Positions 46,097 to 55,492 of a stretch of DNA of 64,000 nucleotides are shown one piece after another (position 1 is the stretch's first letter; each line of letters begins with the position of its first letter). The DNA lies in NCBI GenBank assembly GCA_947501275.1, contig CANMVD010000003.1, positions 310,001-374,000 on the forward strand, in the 5' to 3' direction. A program made the position numbers and the translations under genes. The stretch comes from an uncultured Tateyamaria sp. Lineage in GTDB: Bacteria > Pseudomonadota > Alphaproteobacteria > Rhodobacterales > Rhodobacteraceae. Below the pieces are notes generated by a model. It did not search any database, was not told the DNA's origin, and saw nothing but the letters and a program-made list of their open reading frames with translations.

Positions 46097-48466
46097 TCAA
46101 ACGTTCTGCATGGCCGACCAGACGCGGTGCGGCGTCACGGGCATGTCGATATGGGTGACGTTCTTGCCGCCTGACTGCATCGCGTCGATGACAGCATTCA
46201 CAATGGTTGGAGGCGACCCGATGGCCCCCGCCTCGCCGCAGCCCTTGACCCCCAAAGGGTTGTGGGTACACGGATTTCCCTGGCTGTGATCCACCGCATA
46301 AAACGGCAGGTCATCTGCGCGCGGCATGGTGTAATCCATGTAAGACGCGCTCAACAGCTGACCGTTTTCATCATAGGTTGTGTTCTCCAGCAACGCCTGA
46401 CCAATGCCCTGGCCAAGACCACCATGCACCTGACCGGTCACGATCATCGGATTGATGACATTGCCAAAGTCGTCCACAGCGGCGAAACGATCCACGCGCA
46501 CCTTGCCGGTTTCGGGGTCGAGTTCCACCTCGCAGCAATACGCACCTGAAGGGTAGGTAAAGTTGGCTGGATCGTAAAACGCGGTTTCCTCCAGCCCCGG
46601 TTCGATGTCCTCGAGCGGGAAATCGTGCGGGATGTAGGCCTTCAACGCGACCTCGCCAAAGGACACGCTGCGGTCGGTTCCCGCGACCGAGAACACGCCT
46701 TCCTTCAGTTCGATATCCGCATCGGACGCTTCGAGCATGTGGGCCGCGATCTTCTTGGCCTTGTTGATGATCTTTTCGGTCGCGCGCACCACGGCAGAAC
46801 CACACACCGCAAGTGAGCGTGACCCGTATGTGCCCATCCCAAACGGGATTTTGGACGTGTCACCATGCACGATGTCGATCACGCTGGCATCAATGCCTAG
46901 CATTTCTGCCACAACCTGAGGAAAGGCGGTTTCGTGACCCTGGCCATGGCTGTGCGCCCCGACCATGACCGAAAGGTTGCCCGTTGCGTTCACCCGCACT
47001 GTGGCGGCATCGTATAGACCCACCCGAGATCCCAGCACACCAACAAGGTTGGACGGCGCAATCCCGCACGCCTCGATGTAGGCGTTCACCCCAAATCCTC
47101 GCAGCAGACCCTTAGCTTCGGATTCCTTGCGGCGTGCGGCAAATCCGGCGAGATCTGCCACCTCTTCCATTTTGTCCATGAGGGCGTCGTAATTGCCGCT
47201 GTCGTATTCCAGCCCGGCCGCAGAGGCGAAGGGGTATTGATCCGGCTTTACGAAGTTCTTGCGGCGCAGCGCGATCGGGTCCATGCCCAGTTCGCGCGCG
47301 GCCTTGTCGATGACACGCTCCAGCGAATAAGTCGCCTCGGGACGACCGGCACCACGATACGCGTCCACAGGCGCGGTATTTGTGAACACGGCCTTCACAT
47401 TCACGTAGACATTCGGCACCGTATAGTTTCCTGCCATAAGCGTGCCGTGCAGGAAAGTCGGCGTCGCCGTCGAGAAGTTGGACAGGTAAGCGCCTACATT
47501 GGCCATGGTTTCGGTGCGGAAGGCCAGAAAGTTGCCCTCGGCATCCAGCGCCAATTCGATCTTGGTAACGTGATCACGCCCATGCGCATCGGTCAGGAAA
47601 GCCTCTGTACGGTTGGCGGTCCACTTGACCGGGCGGCCCAGCTTTTTCGCCGCCGCCAGCACCAACGCCTCTTCGCCGTAGTGGTAGATCTTAGAGCCAA
47701 ACCCACCGCCCACATCGGGCGCAATGACCGTCAGTTTGTTTTCGGGAATTCCCAGCACAAAGGCCGAGATCAGCAGCCGCGTCAGGTGCGGGTTCTGTGA
47801 TGTCGTGTGCAGCACATATTCATCTGTGGCCGAGTTGTACTGTGCCATGGAACAGCGCGGCTCCATCGCGTTGGGCACCAGCCGATTGTTGACCAATTCA
47901 AGGGTGGTGACGTGATGCGCGCCCTTGATCGCGGCATCTGTGGCTGCGCGGTTGTCTTCGATCCAGCCCCAGTCAAAACACTGGTTTGTACCAATCTCGT
48001 CATGCACAAAATTGGATCCTGACAACGCGTCCTTCATGTTCACGACCGCTGGCAATTCTTCGATGTCAGCCTCAATAGCCTCGACCGCGTTTTGTGCCTG
48101 CTCGGCAGTTTCAGCAATCACGGCTGCGTAGGCGTCGCCGACATGGCGGACTTTGCCATGGGCCAGAACCGGGCGCTTGGGCTCGTGCATCGGCGTGCCA
48201 TCCCGCGAGTTGATCAGCCACCCGGCCGGATTGCCACCCACCTCGGCAAAATCCTCACCGGTAAAGATCGCCAGTACGCCCGGCATGGCGGCGGCGGTCG
48301 TTGTATCGATACTGTTGATCTTGCCATTCGCCACGGTCGAGCGGGCAAAAACAGCCGCCACCTGACCAAACAAGTTGATGTCGTCGCTGTACTGACCCTT
48401 GCCGGTCAGGAAACGAACATCTTCGCGGCGCAGCGTTGCGGCACCAATTCCACTGTCTTTGGGCAT
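46097..48466 (-). CDS. coxL: Molybdenum-hydroxylase large subunit, form II CODH-like
   Basis: 789 residues. The active-site loop reads AYRGAGR (residues 369-375), the form II version; form I CO dehydrogenase has AYXCSFR. The molybdopterin motifs DVGGGFGSK, GAHSHGQGHETAFPQ and the base GVKGCGEAGAIG near the C-terminus are intact. Form II enzymes have uncertain or aldehyde/N-heterocycle substrates. Start ATG 48466 with GGGAGGG upstream; longer in-frame starts lack it. Its position in the xoxGJ strand run suggests an alcohol-derived aldehyde or formate-level substrate, by inference only. Confidence 0.92.
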   Translation of the reverse strand: MPKDSGIGAATLRREDVRFLTGKGQYSDDINLFGQVAAVFARSTVANGKINSIDTTTAAAMPGVLAIFTGEDFAEVGGNPAGWLINSRDGTPMHEPKRPVLAHGKVRHVGDAYAAVIAETAEQAQNAVEAIEADIEELPAVVNMKDALSGSNFVHDEIGTNQCFDWGWIEDNRAATDAAIKGAHHVTTLELVNNRLVPNAMEPRCSMAQYNSATDEYVLHTTSQNPHLTRLLISAFVLGIPENKLTVIAPDVGGGFGSKIYHYGEEALVLAAAKKLGRPVKWTANRTEAFLTDAHGRDHVTKIELALDAEGNFLAFRTETMANVGAYLSNFSTATPTFLHGTLMAGNYTVPNVYVNVKAVFTNTAPVDAYRGAGRPEATYSLERVIDKAARELGMDPIALRRKNFVKPDQYPFASAAGLEYDSGNYDALMDKMEEVADLAGFAARRKESEAKGLLRGFGVNAYIEACGIAPSNLVGVLGSRVGLYDAATVRVNATGNLSVMVGAHSHGQGHETAFPQVVAEMLGIDASVIDIVHGDTSKIPFGMGTYGSRSLAVCGSAVVRATEKIINKAKKIAAHMLEASDADIELKEGVFSVAGTDRSVSFGEVALKAYIPHDFPLEDIEPGLEETAFYDPANFTYPSGAYCCEVELDPETGKVRVDRFAAVDDFGNVINPMIVTGQVHGGLGQGIGQALLENTTYDENGQLLSASYMDYTMPRADDLPFYAVDHSQGNPCTHNPLGVKGCGEAGAIGSPPTIVNAVIDAMQSGGKNVTHIDMPVTPHRVWSAMQNV

Positions 48467-48491
48467 GAACTGACCCTCCCTTATTGCGTTG

Positions 48492-48977
48492 TTATTCTGC
48501 GGCGATGGCCGACACGTCCTGGCCGGAGGCTGCCATGATGGCCTTGACGATGTTGTGGTATCCCGTGCAACGACAGATGTTGCCTTCAAGATAGGCGCGC
48601 ACCTCTGCCTCGGTTGGTTTGGGGTTGTCTTTCAGTAGGGCTGCGGTGGTCATGACCATGCCCGGCGTGCAGAACCCACACTGCAATCCGTGATGATCCT
48701 GAAACGCCTGCTGGATGACATTCAACGACCCATCCGCATTGGCTTGCCCTTCGATCGTGGCAACCTCTGCGCCATCGGCTTCGGCGGCAAACATAGTGCA
48801 GGATTTCACCGCGCGGCCATTCACATGCACAAGGCATGCCCCGCACTGAGACGTGTCACACCCGATATGCGTGCCTGTCAGACGCTGGTCATCGCGCAAA
48901 AACGAGGACAGCAGCGTGTTGCCCTCCACCTCACCTGACACGGCCTTGCCGTTGATGGTCATCGTCACGTTTGTCAT
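48492..48977 (-). CDS. coxS: Molybdenum-hydroxylase iron-sulfur subunit
   Basis: 161 residues. Two [2Fe-2S] sites: [10 protein letters not shown] near residue 40 and the second in CGFCTPGM plus [13 protein letters not shown] 48977 has the GGGAGG site at 6 nt, while ATG 48983 touches that site, so I prefer 48977. It is 25 nt from coxL. Confidence 0.94.
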   Translation of the reverse strand: MTNVTMTINGKAVSGEVEGNTLLSSFLRDDQRLTGTHIGCDTSQCGACLVHVNGRAVKSCTMFAAEADGAEVATIEGQANADGSLNVIQQAFQDHHGLQCGFCTPGMVMTTAALLKDNPKPTEAEVRAYLEGNICRCTGYHNIVKAIMAASGQDVSAIAAE

Positions 48978-49026
48978 CGTCATCCTCCCTTTGGACTGTC
49001 TTGGAACAGGGCTGAGATCTGGCGCC

Positions 49027-49542
49027 TTAGCTGACCAGTTTCTTCAGCCACCCTTTTTTCTTGGCTGTTTCGTCGGCATCCTCGGATGCGTCGTCCTCAG
49101 CGGGCGCGCCCACCACATCCGAGAAGTTGGCAAAGAACTGATCGGCCATTTTCTTGGCAAAACCATCAATGATCCGGCTGCCCAGTTGCGCCAGCTTGCC
49201 GCCAACCTTGGCCTCGACGTCGTAGTGCAGAACGGTCTGCTCCCCTGCCGCCTCCAAGCGGACATCAGCACCACCCTTTGCAAAACCTGCCGCACCGCCC
49301 TTGCCCTCGCCCGATATGGTCAGGCTCGCGGGTTCGACCATGTCGCTTATCTGAACTGCGCCTTTGAACGTCGCTTTGACCGGGCCGACCTTTTGCACGA
49401 CGACGGCTTCAAATCCGTCTTGTGCCGAGCCACTCATTTCCGTGCAACCGGGCACACACGCCTTCAACACCTCCGGGTCCAGCAAACCCGCCCAAACGGT
49501 GCTTGCATCGGCATTGATTGTGCGACTGTCGCTGAGTTTCAT
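49027..49542 (-). CDS. coxG: CoxG-like SRPBCC-domain protein
   Basis: 171 residues. The SRPBCC fold starts [24 protein letters not shown]; the tail is Lys-rich ([11 protein letters not shown]) after an acidic linker. CoxG proteins help anchor the Cox enzyme to the membrane or assemble it. Start ATG 49542. First of the coxG-S-L-M run and 86 nt after xoxJ. Confidence 0.85.
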   Translation of the reverse strand: MKLSDSRTINADASTVWAGLLDPEVLKACVPGCTEMSGSAQDGFEAVVVQKVGPVKATFKGAVQISDMVEPASLTISGEGKGGAAGFAKGGADVRLEAAGEQTVLHYDVEAKVGGKLAQLGSRIIDGFAKKMADQFFANFSDVVGAPAEDDASEDADETAKKKGWLKKLVS

Positions 49543-49628
49543 GACACCTGTCCCCCTGTTCAGCCGGAGCCTAGAGCGGGGGAACACCGACTCCTATTGG
49601 ACCATGTGTGTAAGACTAAAGTCGTGAA

Positions 49629-50561
49629 TCAGCGTACAGGGGGCTGAAAGCTCAACCCGTAGCTTTCATAGATCCTGGCGATGCGACCATCCTGCAGGGC
49701 ATAGTTGATGGCATCATCAACCGCATAGGACAAAGGGCGATAACTGAAATTGACTGCAACGCCCAACGTCCACGTGCTGACAGCAAAGCCCGCCAAAGGC
49801 GGCTGGTGAAGGTCGCTGCCCGCGTCCAGACCGTACTCCAATTGCCCGCGTGGCCCCATCGCGGCCTTTGTCTCGCCCGCGTTTAACGCCGCCATTGCTG
49901 CACCCATGTCATCAAAGCGTTGTACCTTGCCCGACAGCTGCCCCCCAGCGAAAGAAGACAGATAAAAATCGGAAATGGAGTCGTTCTCCACCGCAACGGT
50001 GTCAAAGCGGAAATAGGCAGGCACAGGCTTTTCGTCGGGATAGCTGGCCTTGTCATAAGCAATGGCAATTGATTCTGAACTGTACTGGCCGGTGAACACC
50101 ACCTGCTCGACACGGCATTTGAACGCACTGTCGTAGGGCACGCGCATCATGACATTGGCGATGCGCCCACCAATCAAGGCCCCTTTCCAGATATTGTTGC
50201 GCAGATCCGCCTCGAGATTTTCACCCGACGCGACAAAATTGAACCGCGCTTCAACCCCCAGATCCTCGGCAATGAGGCGGGCAATGTCCACATCTACACC
50301 ACGTGGTTTTCCGGCGTCCTGCCAACTGTAGGGCGGATAATCGGCATAGACCGCGAACAGCATGTGGCCCTGTTCCTGGATGGTGTCCATGTCTTGGCCA
50401 ACAATATCGCGACCCACGTTTTGCGGTTTGGGTTGCGGAATGTGATCGGCGCACGGGTCCGCAGCTTGCGCTTGCGTGGCAAGCAGCAGGCTGACAAGCC
50501 CGGCAGATATCGTTTGGCAAAGTCTCAGTGGACGTATCCTATTGCGTGGCTGACAAACCAA
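49629..50561 (-). CDS. xoxJ: XoxJ-like quinoprotein-associated periplasmic protein
   Basis: 310 residues, solute-binding-protein fold. Signal peptide ends in TQAQA. Hallmark stretches are FAVYADYPPYSWQD and GVDVDIARLIAEDLGVEARF; Cys pairs may form a disulfide. XoxJ and MoxJ/MxaJ proteins assist maturation or electron transfer of the methanol dehydrogenase. The start is TTG 50561, which overlaps the xoxG stop by 23 nt; no better start before the signal peptide was found. Confidence 0.85.
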   Translation of the reverse strand: MVCQPRNRIRPLRLCQTISAGLVSLLLATQAQAADPCADHIPQPKPQNVGRDIVGQDMDTIQEQGHMLFAVYADYPPYSWQDAGKPRGVDVDIARLIAEDLGVEARFNFVASGENLEADLRNNIWKGALIGGRIANVMMRVPYDSAFKCRVEQVVFTGQYSSESIAIAYDKASYPDEKPVPAYFRFDTVAVENDSISDFYLSSFAGGQLSGKVQRFDDMGAAMAALNAGETKAAMGPRGQLEYGLDAGSDLHQPPLAGFAVSTWTLGVAVNFSYRPLSYAVDDAINYALQDGRIARIYESYGLSFQPPVR

Positions 50562-51237
50562 TTGTCAGTGTGTCGGCTGCAGATTTGTAGGCTGCAGGCG
50601 TGCCGTCAATAAGTTTCGCGGCACGGAAGGCCACAGAATCCGCAACTGGCGCACCGGACAAAGTCTCAATCCCGCTGGCGATCTCGTCCAGACGGGCCTT
50701 GATCGCGTCCGGGTCCGCGCCCGATGTATCTGATGCATAAGCTTGCAACTGATCGCGCAGCGCTTTCAACTCATCGGCAACCTCTTCCATGGCCACATCA
50801 TCCGGGCGGGTTTCGATATAGGTTCGAATAGCCCATGCCGCGTCTTGCCCCAGCAATTCGCCAAAGGCGGGCATCTTGGTGGTGCCGTTCTGTGTATAAC
50901 CCGTGCGGTAACGCTCGGCATACCACTCATCGCCATATTCCTCTGCCTCAAGGAAGCGCAAGTCCGGTGCCAGGCCACCCGACACAACCTCAAGACCGTG
51001 GCAGCGTGCGCAATTCTGGTTGTACCCGGAAGCGCCAATTTCGATGGCTTTGGCCCAGACCTCTTCGCCCGCTGTTTCCGCGCGATAGGGATTTTCGATC
51101 AGCCATTCCTCACCGGTTTCCGGCAGGCCGGTTGTGTCCACAGCCTGTGGTTTCACATCACCATGGGCAAAGATGAAGGTGCTTGAGGCCAGCAGGATGC
51201 TGCCAGCCAAAATGGCCTGAAGTGATTTACGTCCCAT
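50539..51237 (-). CDS. xoxG: Cytochrome c partner of XoxF, with a C-terminal extension
   Basis: 232 residues, periplasmic. Signal peptide ends near IFA. Haem site C76-x-x-C79-H80 (NCARCHG) and axial Met at M122 in TKMPAFGELL. The cytochrome domain ends near residue 150; about 80 helical, charged residues follow, longer than the usual XoxG. It accepts electrons from XoxF. GGGAGGA precedes ATG 51237. Divergent from the PQQ-associated binding protein. Confidence 0.87.
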   Translation of the reverse strand: MGRKSLQAILAGSILLASSTFIFAHGDVKPQAVDTTGLPETGEEWLIENPYRAETAGEEVWAKAIEIGASGYNQNCARCHGLEVVSGGLAPDLRFLEAEEYGDEWYAERYRTGYTQNGTTKMPAFGELLGQDAAWAIRTYIETRPDDVAMEEVADELKALRDQLQAYASDTSGADPDAIKARLDEIASGIETLSGAPVADSVAFRAAKLIDGTPAAYKSAADTLTIGLSATQ

Positions 51238-51391
51238 GATCGTCCTCCCGGATCGCTTCGGTTTTGTTCGTTGTAATCAGCGCCACCCACAGCCGATATT
51301 GGACTTTGGTTGTGGTCGGCAGGATTCGAGACCAAAGTCCTATTCGACGGACTCTGAGACGCTTGATAGCGTTGAATCGGGGAGTAAATAC

Positions 51392-52552
51392 ATGTTCCGC
51401 GCAGTTTTTCTGGCATTTGTCTTGGTCGTTTGCAGACCCGTGTTTGCGGACACGATGCTGGATGTCGGATATCTACATGTCGAGGTGCCACAGCCCCCCA
51501 CTCTGTCCAATCTGGATCCCGAACCACGCAACAATGGCCTTGCCGGGGCGCAGACGGGGCTGGAAGACAACCTGACAACAGGCAAGTTTCTGGGCCAGAC
51601 CTACACCCTCAATGAAAAAAGTGTGGCGGTGGGCGATGACGCGCTGGCCGCAGCCCAAGCGTTGCTTGCGACCACGCCCTATCTGATCGTTGACGCCCCC
51701 GCGGATGTCCTTTTGCGCATCGCGGATCTGCCCGAAGCCGCAGGGGCCATCCTGTTCAACAGCGCCGCGGGCGACATTGCCTTGCGCGACGCAGATTGCC
51801 GCGCCAACATGCTCCATAGTGTGCCCTCAGACGCCATGCGCACCGATGCACTGGCGCAAGTGTTGGTCCAGAAACGCTGGAGCGATCTGGTGATGATCAC
51901 GGGCACCTATGCTGAGGACATCGCCTATGCCGACGCGATGCGCACATCTCTGACCAAATTCGGGCTGCGCCTTTCGGATGAAAAAACGTGGGATGCGGAC
52001 GCAGATATGCGCCGCACGGCGGCTCAGGAAATTCCGCTGTTTACCCAAAGCTTTGGTGACTACGACGCCATGATCATCGCCGACGAGTTGGGAGATTTCG
52101 GGCGCTACGTACTTTATAATACGTGGCAGGCCCGCCCCATCGTAGGGTCCGAAGGCCTGTCGGCCCGCACATGGTCACCCGTGATCGAACAATGGGGGGC
52201 TGCGCAACTACAAAGCAGGTTCGAAGAACAGCATGGCCGCGACATGACCGGTCAGGACTATGCGGCATGGGCCGCGATGCGCACGCTGGGCGAGGCAGTC
52301 ACACGCACCAACGCCACAGATCCCAAGACCTTGCGTGACTACATCCTGTCGGATGCGTTTGAACTGGCAGGGTTCAAGGGCCGCCCGCTGACCTATCGCA
52401 CTTGGAACGGGCAATTGCGCCAGCCCATCGCCATCGTGCACCCCCGCGCGCTGGTCGCCCAGGCGCCGTTGGAGGGGTTCCTGCACCAAGTCAACGAACT
52501 GGACACACTCGGGATCGACCAACCCGAAAGCACCTGCGAGGCCTATCAATGA
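51392..52552 (+). CDS. PQQ-dehydrogenase-associated ABC binding protein
   Basis: 386 residues, periplasmic, signal peptide MFRAVFLAFVLVVC with cleavage near VFA. It matches the branched-chain-amino-acid-binding-like proteins that accompany PQQ-dependent alcohol dehydrogenases, as judged by context and by YDAMIIADELGDFGRYVLYNTW. GGGAG lies ahead of ATG 51392. It overlaps the beta-propeller gene by ATGA. Unlike most binding proteins it sits with exporter-like ATPase and permease genes. Confidence 0.8.
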   Translation: MFRAVFLAFVLVVCRPVFADTMLDVGYLHVEVPQPPTLSNLDPEPRNNGLAGAQTGLEDNLTTGKFLGQTYTLNEKSVAVGDDALAAAQALLATTPYLIVDAPADVLLRIADLPEAAGAILFNSAAGDIALRDADCRANMLHSVPSDAMRTDALAQVLVQKRWSDLVMITGTYAEDIAYADAMRTSLTKFGLRLSDEKTWDADADMRRTAAQEIPLFTQSFGDYDAMIIADELGDFGRYVLYNTWQARPIVGSEGLSARTWSPVIEQWGAAQLQSRFEEQHGRDMTGQDYAAWAAMRTLGEAVTRTNATDPKTLRDYILSDAFELAGFKGRPLTYRTWNGQLRQPIAIVHPRALVAQAPLEGFLHQVNELDTLGIDQPESTCEAYQ

Positions 52553-53520
52553 CATTCGCCACACGGACAACCCTTGCCGCCTGCGCCATCGCCTGCATGA
52601 CAGTGCCCGCAAGCGCGGGCGAGATCTGGATCACCAACGAAAAAGACGACACCGTTTCAGTCATTGATACCGACACGCTGGAGGTCATCAAAACCTACGA
52701 AACAGGGGAACGGCCCCGCGGCATCACCTTTTCCAAAGACTTCAGCCGCGTTTACATCTGTGCCTCCGACAGCGACGCGGTACAGGTCATGGACCCCAAC
52801 ACAGGCAAGATCCTGCACGATCTGCCGTCGGGCGAGGACCCGGAGCAATTCGTACTGCACCCCGACGATGTCCACCTTTACATTGCAAACGAAGACGACG
52901 CGATCACCACCGTGGTCAACACACAAACCCGCAAGGTCGTAGCGCAGATCGATGTGGGCGTAGAACCCGAAGGGATGGCCGTCTCACCCGACGGTAAAAT
53001 CGCGATCACCACCTCTGAAACGACAAACATGGCGCATTGGATCGATACCTCGACCCAAGAGCTGTTTGCCAACACGCTTGTCGACAGCCGCCCGCGCCAC
53101 GCCGAATTCGCCAAGGACGGCACGCAAATGTGGGTCAGTTCCGAAATTGGTGGCACGCTAACTGTGTTTGACACCGCCACCCAAACCGAGCAGGCCAAAA
53201 TCAGCTTTGAGGTTCAAGGGGTGCATCCTGACCGGGTACAGCCCGTGGGTTTCGAGTTTACCGAAGGCGACACCCACGCCTTTGTGGCACTTGGTCCCTC
53301 GAACCACGTTGCCGTCGTCAACGCAGACACTTTCGAGGTAGAAGATTACATCCTTGTGGGCCGTCGTGTCTGGCATATGGCGTTCAATGCCGACAAATCG
53401 CAATTGTTCACCACCAACGGTGTCTCAGGAGATGTGACCGTCATCGACGTTGCATCGCGCACCGCCATCAAATCCATCAAAGTCGGACGCTTTCCCTGGG
53501 GCGCGGCCTTTCGTCCCTGA
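52549..53520 (+). CDS. YVTN-type beta-propeller protein of the PQQ locus
   Basis: 323 residues, periplasmic. Signal peptide cleaved after ASA. Repeated units such as TNEKDDTVSVIDTDTLEVIKTYETG give a seven-bladed propeller (blade motif V-IDT-T-V). These proteins are found with quinoprotein alcohol dehydrogenases and the adjacent ABC set. Function unknown; a chaperone or binding role is likely. Confidence 0.85.
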   Translation: MTFATRTTLAACAIACMTVPASAGEIWITNEKDDTVSVIDTDTLEVIKTYETGERPRGITFSKDFSRVYICASDSDAVQVMDPNTGKILHDLPSGEDPEQFVLHPDDVHLYIANEDDAITTVVNTQTRKVVAQIDVGVEPEGMAVSPDGKIAITTSETTNMAHWIDTSTQELFANTLVDSRPRHAEFAKDGTQMWVSSEIGGTLTVFDTATQTEQAKISFEVQGVHPDRVQPVGFEFTEGDTHAFVALGPSNHVAVVNADTFEVEDYILVGRRVWHMAFNADKSQLFTTNGVSGDVTVIDVASRTAIKSIKVGRFPWGAAFRP

Positions 53521-53541
53521 TCATCAACCCAGAGGTGCCAC

Positions 53542-53991
53542 TTGCGACAAACTTTCATGAAGATCATTCTGCCCGCCGCTCTGTCCGCTGCACTGGCGTT
53601 TTCAGGCTCTGCCATCGCGGAAGGCTTTGGCGCCGCTGGCGTCCTGTCGGGCAAGAACAAAGAGGACCTGCCGCCGATCACCCTCTCTGCGGGAGAGCCG
53701 ATTTCCGAAGGCGCATGGACCCTGAAATCCGGCACTTACTACGAATTTGAGATCATAGGGGACGGCTCTCAGGAATTGGCATTGGTCGGGCCAGAGTTTT
53801 TCCGTGCCATCTGGATTGACGAAATTGTCGTCGAAGGGCTGGAAATCCGTCCACTTGGGCTCGACAGCATCGAATTCGACGAAGCAGGCGAGATGGAAAT
53901 TGGATTTCTCGCCATCAAGCCGGGGCGGTATTACATGAAAATTCCGGGCACTTCAGGGGAAACCCAGCGCGTCGAAATCACCATAGAATGA
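53542..53991 (+). CDS. Periplasmic protein of the PQQ/ABC cluster, function unknown
   Basis: 149 residues. A signal peptide (FMKIILPAALSAALAFS, cleaved after AIA) precedes a beta-rich domain of about 125 residues without Cys or His. TTG 53542 has AGAGG upstream, whereas ATG 53557 lacks a site, so I use the TTG. It overlaps the ATPase by ATGA. No metal-binding residues, so a cupredoxin is unlikely. Confidence 0.75.
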   Translation: MRQTFMKIILPAALSAALAFSGSAIAEGFGAAGVLSGKNKEDLPPITLSAGEPISEGAWTLKSGTYYEFEIIGDGSQELALVGPEFFRAIWIDEIVVEGLEIRPLGLDSIEFDEAGEMEIGFLAIKPGRYYMKIPGTSGETQRVEITIE

Positions 53992-54704
53992 GCGGACTGC
54001 ACGTTTCAGATCTCGGCTTTGCCTATGGCAGCAAACAAGCGCTGGACGGGTTGAATTTTGACGTCGGTGCGGGGCGTTTCTGCGCCCTGCTGGGGCCAAA
54101 CGGAGCAGGAAAGTCGACTTTGTTTGCGCTTTTGACGCGGCTTTTGGTTGCACCGCAGGGCGCCGTGCGCATTGCCGGGCATGACCTGAGTACTGCGCCG
54201 CGGACGGCACTGGCAAAACTGGGGATCGTGTTTCAGCAAAGCACGTTGGATCTGGATCTGACTGTGAACCAGAACTTGCGCTACTTCGCGGCACTGCACG
54301 GGATCGCGGGGCGGGACGCCGTGCGGCGCATTGACAGCGCGCTGGACAAACTCGACATGCGCGAACGTGCCAATGAAAAGGCGCGCGTGCTGAATGGCGG
54401 TCACCGGCGACGCACGGAAATCGCGCGCGCCCTCATCCATGACCCGGCTGTGTTGCTTCTGGACGAGGCGACAGTAGGGCTTGATGCGGCAACACGCGCC
54501 AGCATTACAGACCACGTGCACCAACTGACGGACACGGGCACCACGGTGCTGTGGGCCACGCATTTGACAGACGAGGTGCGCGATGACGACGATCTGATCA
54601 TCCTGCACCATGGAAAAATCCACGCCCAAGGCACCGCACGTGACATCCGCGGGAAAGATGCATTGCAAGACACGTTCTTCTCGCTCACATCGGAACCGGC
54701 ATGA
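53988..54704 (+). CDS. ABC ATPase of the PQQ-associated exporter-like system
   Basis: 238 residues. Walker A GPNGAGKST, Q-loop IVFQQSTLDLDLTV, Walker B LLLDEATVGLD and the switch His in WATHLTDEV. The signature is LNGGHRRR in place of LSGGQxxR: Asn replaces Ser and His replaces Gln, a deviation that can slow hydrolysis. Belongs to the ABC-2-type exporter class with the next gene. Confidence 0.9.
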   Translation: MSGLHVSDLGFAYGSKQALDGLNFDVGAGRFCALLGPNGAGKSTLFALLTRLLVAPQGAVRIAGHDLSTAPRTALAKLGIVFQQSTLDLDLTVNQNLRYFAALHGIAGRDAVRRIDSALDKLDMRERANEKARVLNGGHRRRTEIARALIHDPAVLLLDEATVGLDAATRASITDHVHQLTDTGTTVLWATHLTDEVRDDDDLIILHHGKIHAQGTARDIRGKDALQDTFFSLTSEPA

Positions 54705-55492
54705 ACGCCTATCTGACCTCGCTGCTGGCCATCCTCAAACGCGAAGCGCTGCGCTTTGTGCATCAGCGCGAACGCTTTGTGGCGGCACTTGTGCGCCCGC
54801 TGGTGTGGCTGTTGGTTTTTGCCGCCGGTTTTCGGGCCGCCCTCGGGCTCAGTATCATTCCGCCCTATCAAACCTACATCACCTACGAGACATACATCGT
54901 GCCCGGCCTGTGCGGGATGATCATGCTCTTCAACGGCATGCAGTCCTCGCTCAGCCTGGTCTATGACCGGGAAATGGGATCGATGAAACTGCTGCTCACC
55001 AGCCCCTTGCCGCGCTGGTGGCTGTTGTTGTGCAAGTTGTTGGGCTCAAATGCGATTTCGGTCCTGCAGGTCTACGCTTTCCTCACAATTGCGGCTCTTT
55101 TTGGAATCACCATGCCCGTGGCAGGCTATGTGATGGTCTTGCCCGCTTTGATCGTCGCGGGCTTGATGCTGGGGGCCTTGGGCCTGCTGTTGTCCAGCTT
55201 CATAAAGCAGCTCGAGAACTTTGCCGGAGTGATGAACTTTGTCATCTTCCCAATGTTCTTTTTGTCCTCCGCCCTCTACCCGCTGTGGAAAATGGCAGAA
55301 AGCTCGGAGCTGCTGTACACCATTTGTGCGCTAAACCCTTTCACCCACGCGGTCGAGCTGATCCGATTTGCGCTCTATCTCCAATTCAACGGGCCAGCTT
55401 TGGGCTGGGCTGTGGCCGCAACGGGCGTGTTCACCGTGGCCGCATTGTGGGGGTACAATCCCGCTCGCACGGGTGCAGGCAAGCGGCGCTAG
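54701..55492 (+). CDS. ABC-2-type permease of the PQQ-associated system
   Basis: 263 residues with six hydrophobic helices. ABC-2 features: YETYIVPGLCGMIMLFNGM, EMGSMKLLLTSPLPRWW and LNPFTHAVELIRF. Probably exports or extracts a lipid- or quinone-related compound; substrate unknown. Overlaps the ATPase gene by ATGA. Its TAG is in a CTAG shared with the stop of the convergent gene. Confidence 0.88.
   Translation: MNAYLTSLLAILKREALRFVHQRERFVAALVRPLVWLLVFAAGFRAALGLSIIPPYQTYITYETYIVPGLCGMIMLFNGMQSSLSLVYDREMGSMKLLLTSPLPRWWLLLCKLLGSNAISVLQVYAFLTIAALFGITMPVAGYVMVLPALIVAGLMLGALGLLLSSFIKQLENFAGVMNFVIFPMFFLSSALYPLWKMAESSELLYTICALNPFTHAVELIRFALYLQFNGPALGWAVAATGVFTVAALWGYNPARTGAGKRR

Noticed and set aside
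46097-48466. True form I CO dehydrogenase
   Set aside because: Active-site loop is AYRGAGR and order is S-L-M, both of form II.
53542-53991. Cupredoxin-type copper protein
   Set aside because: No Cys or His ligands in the mature domain.
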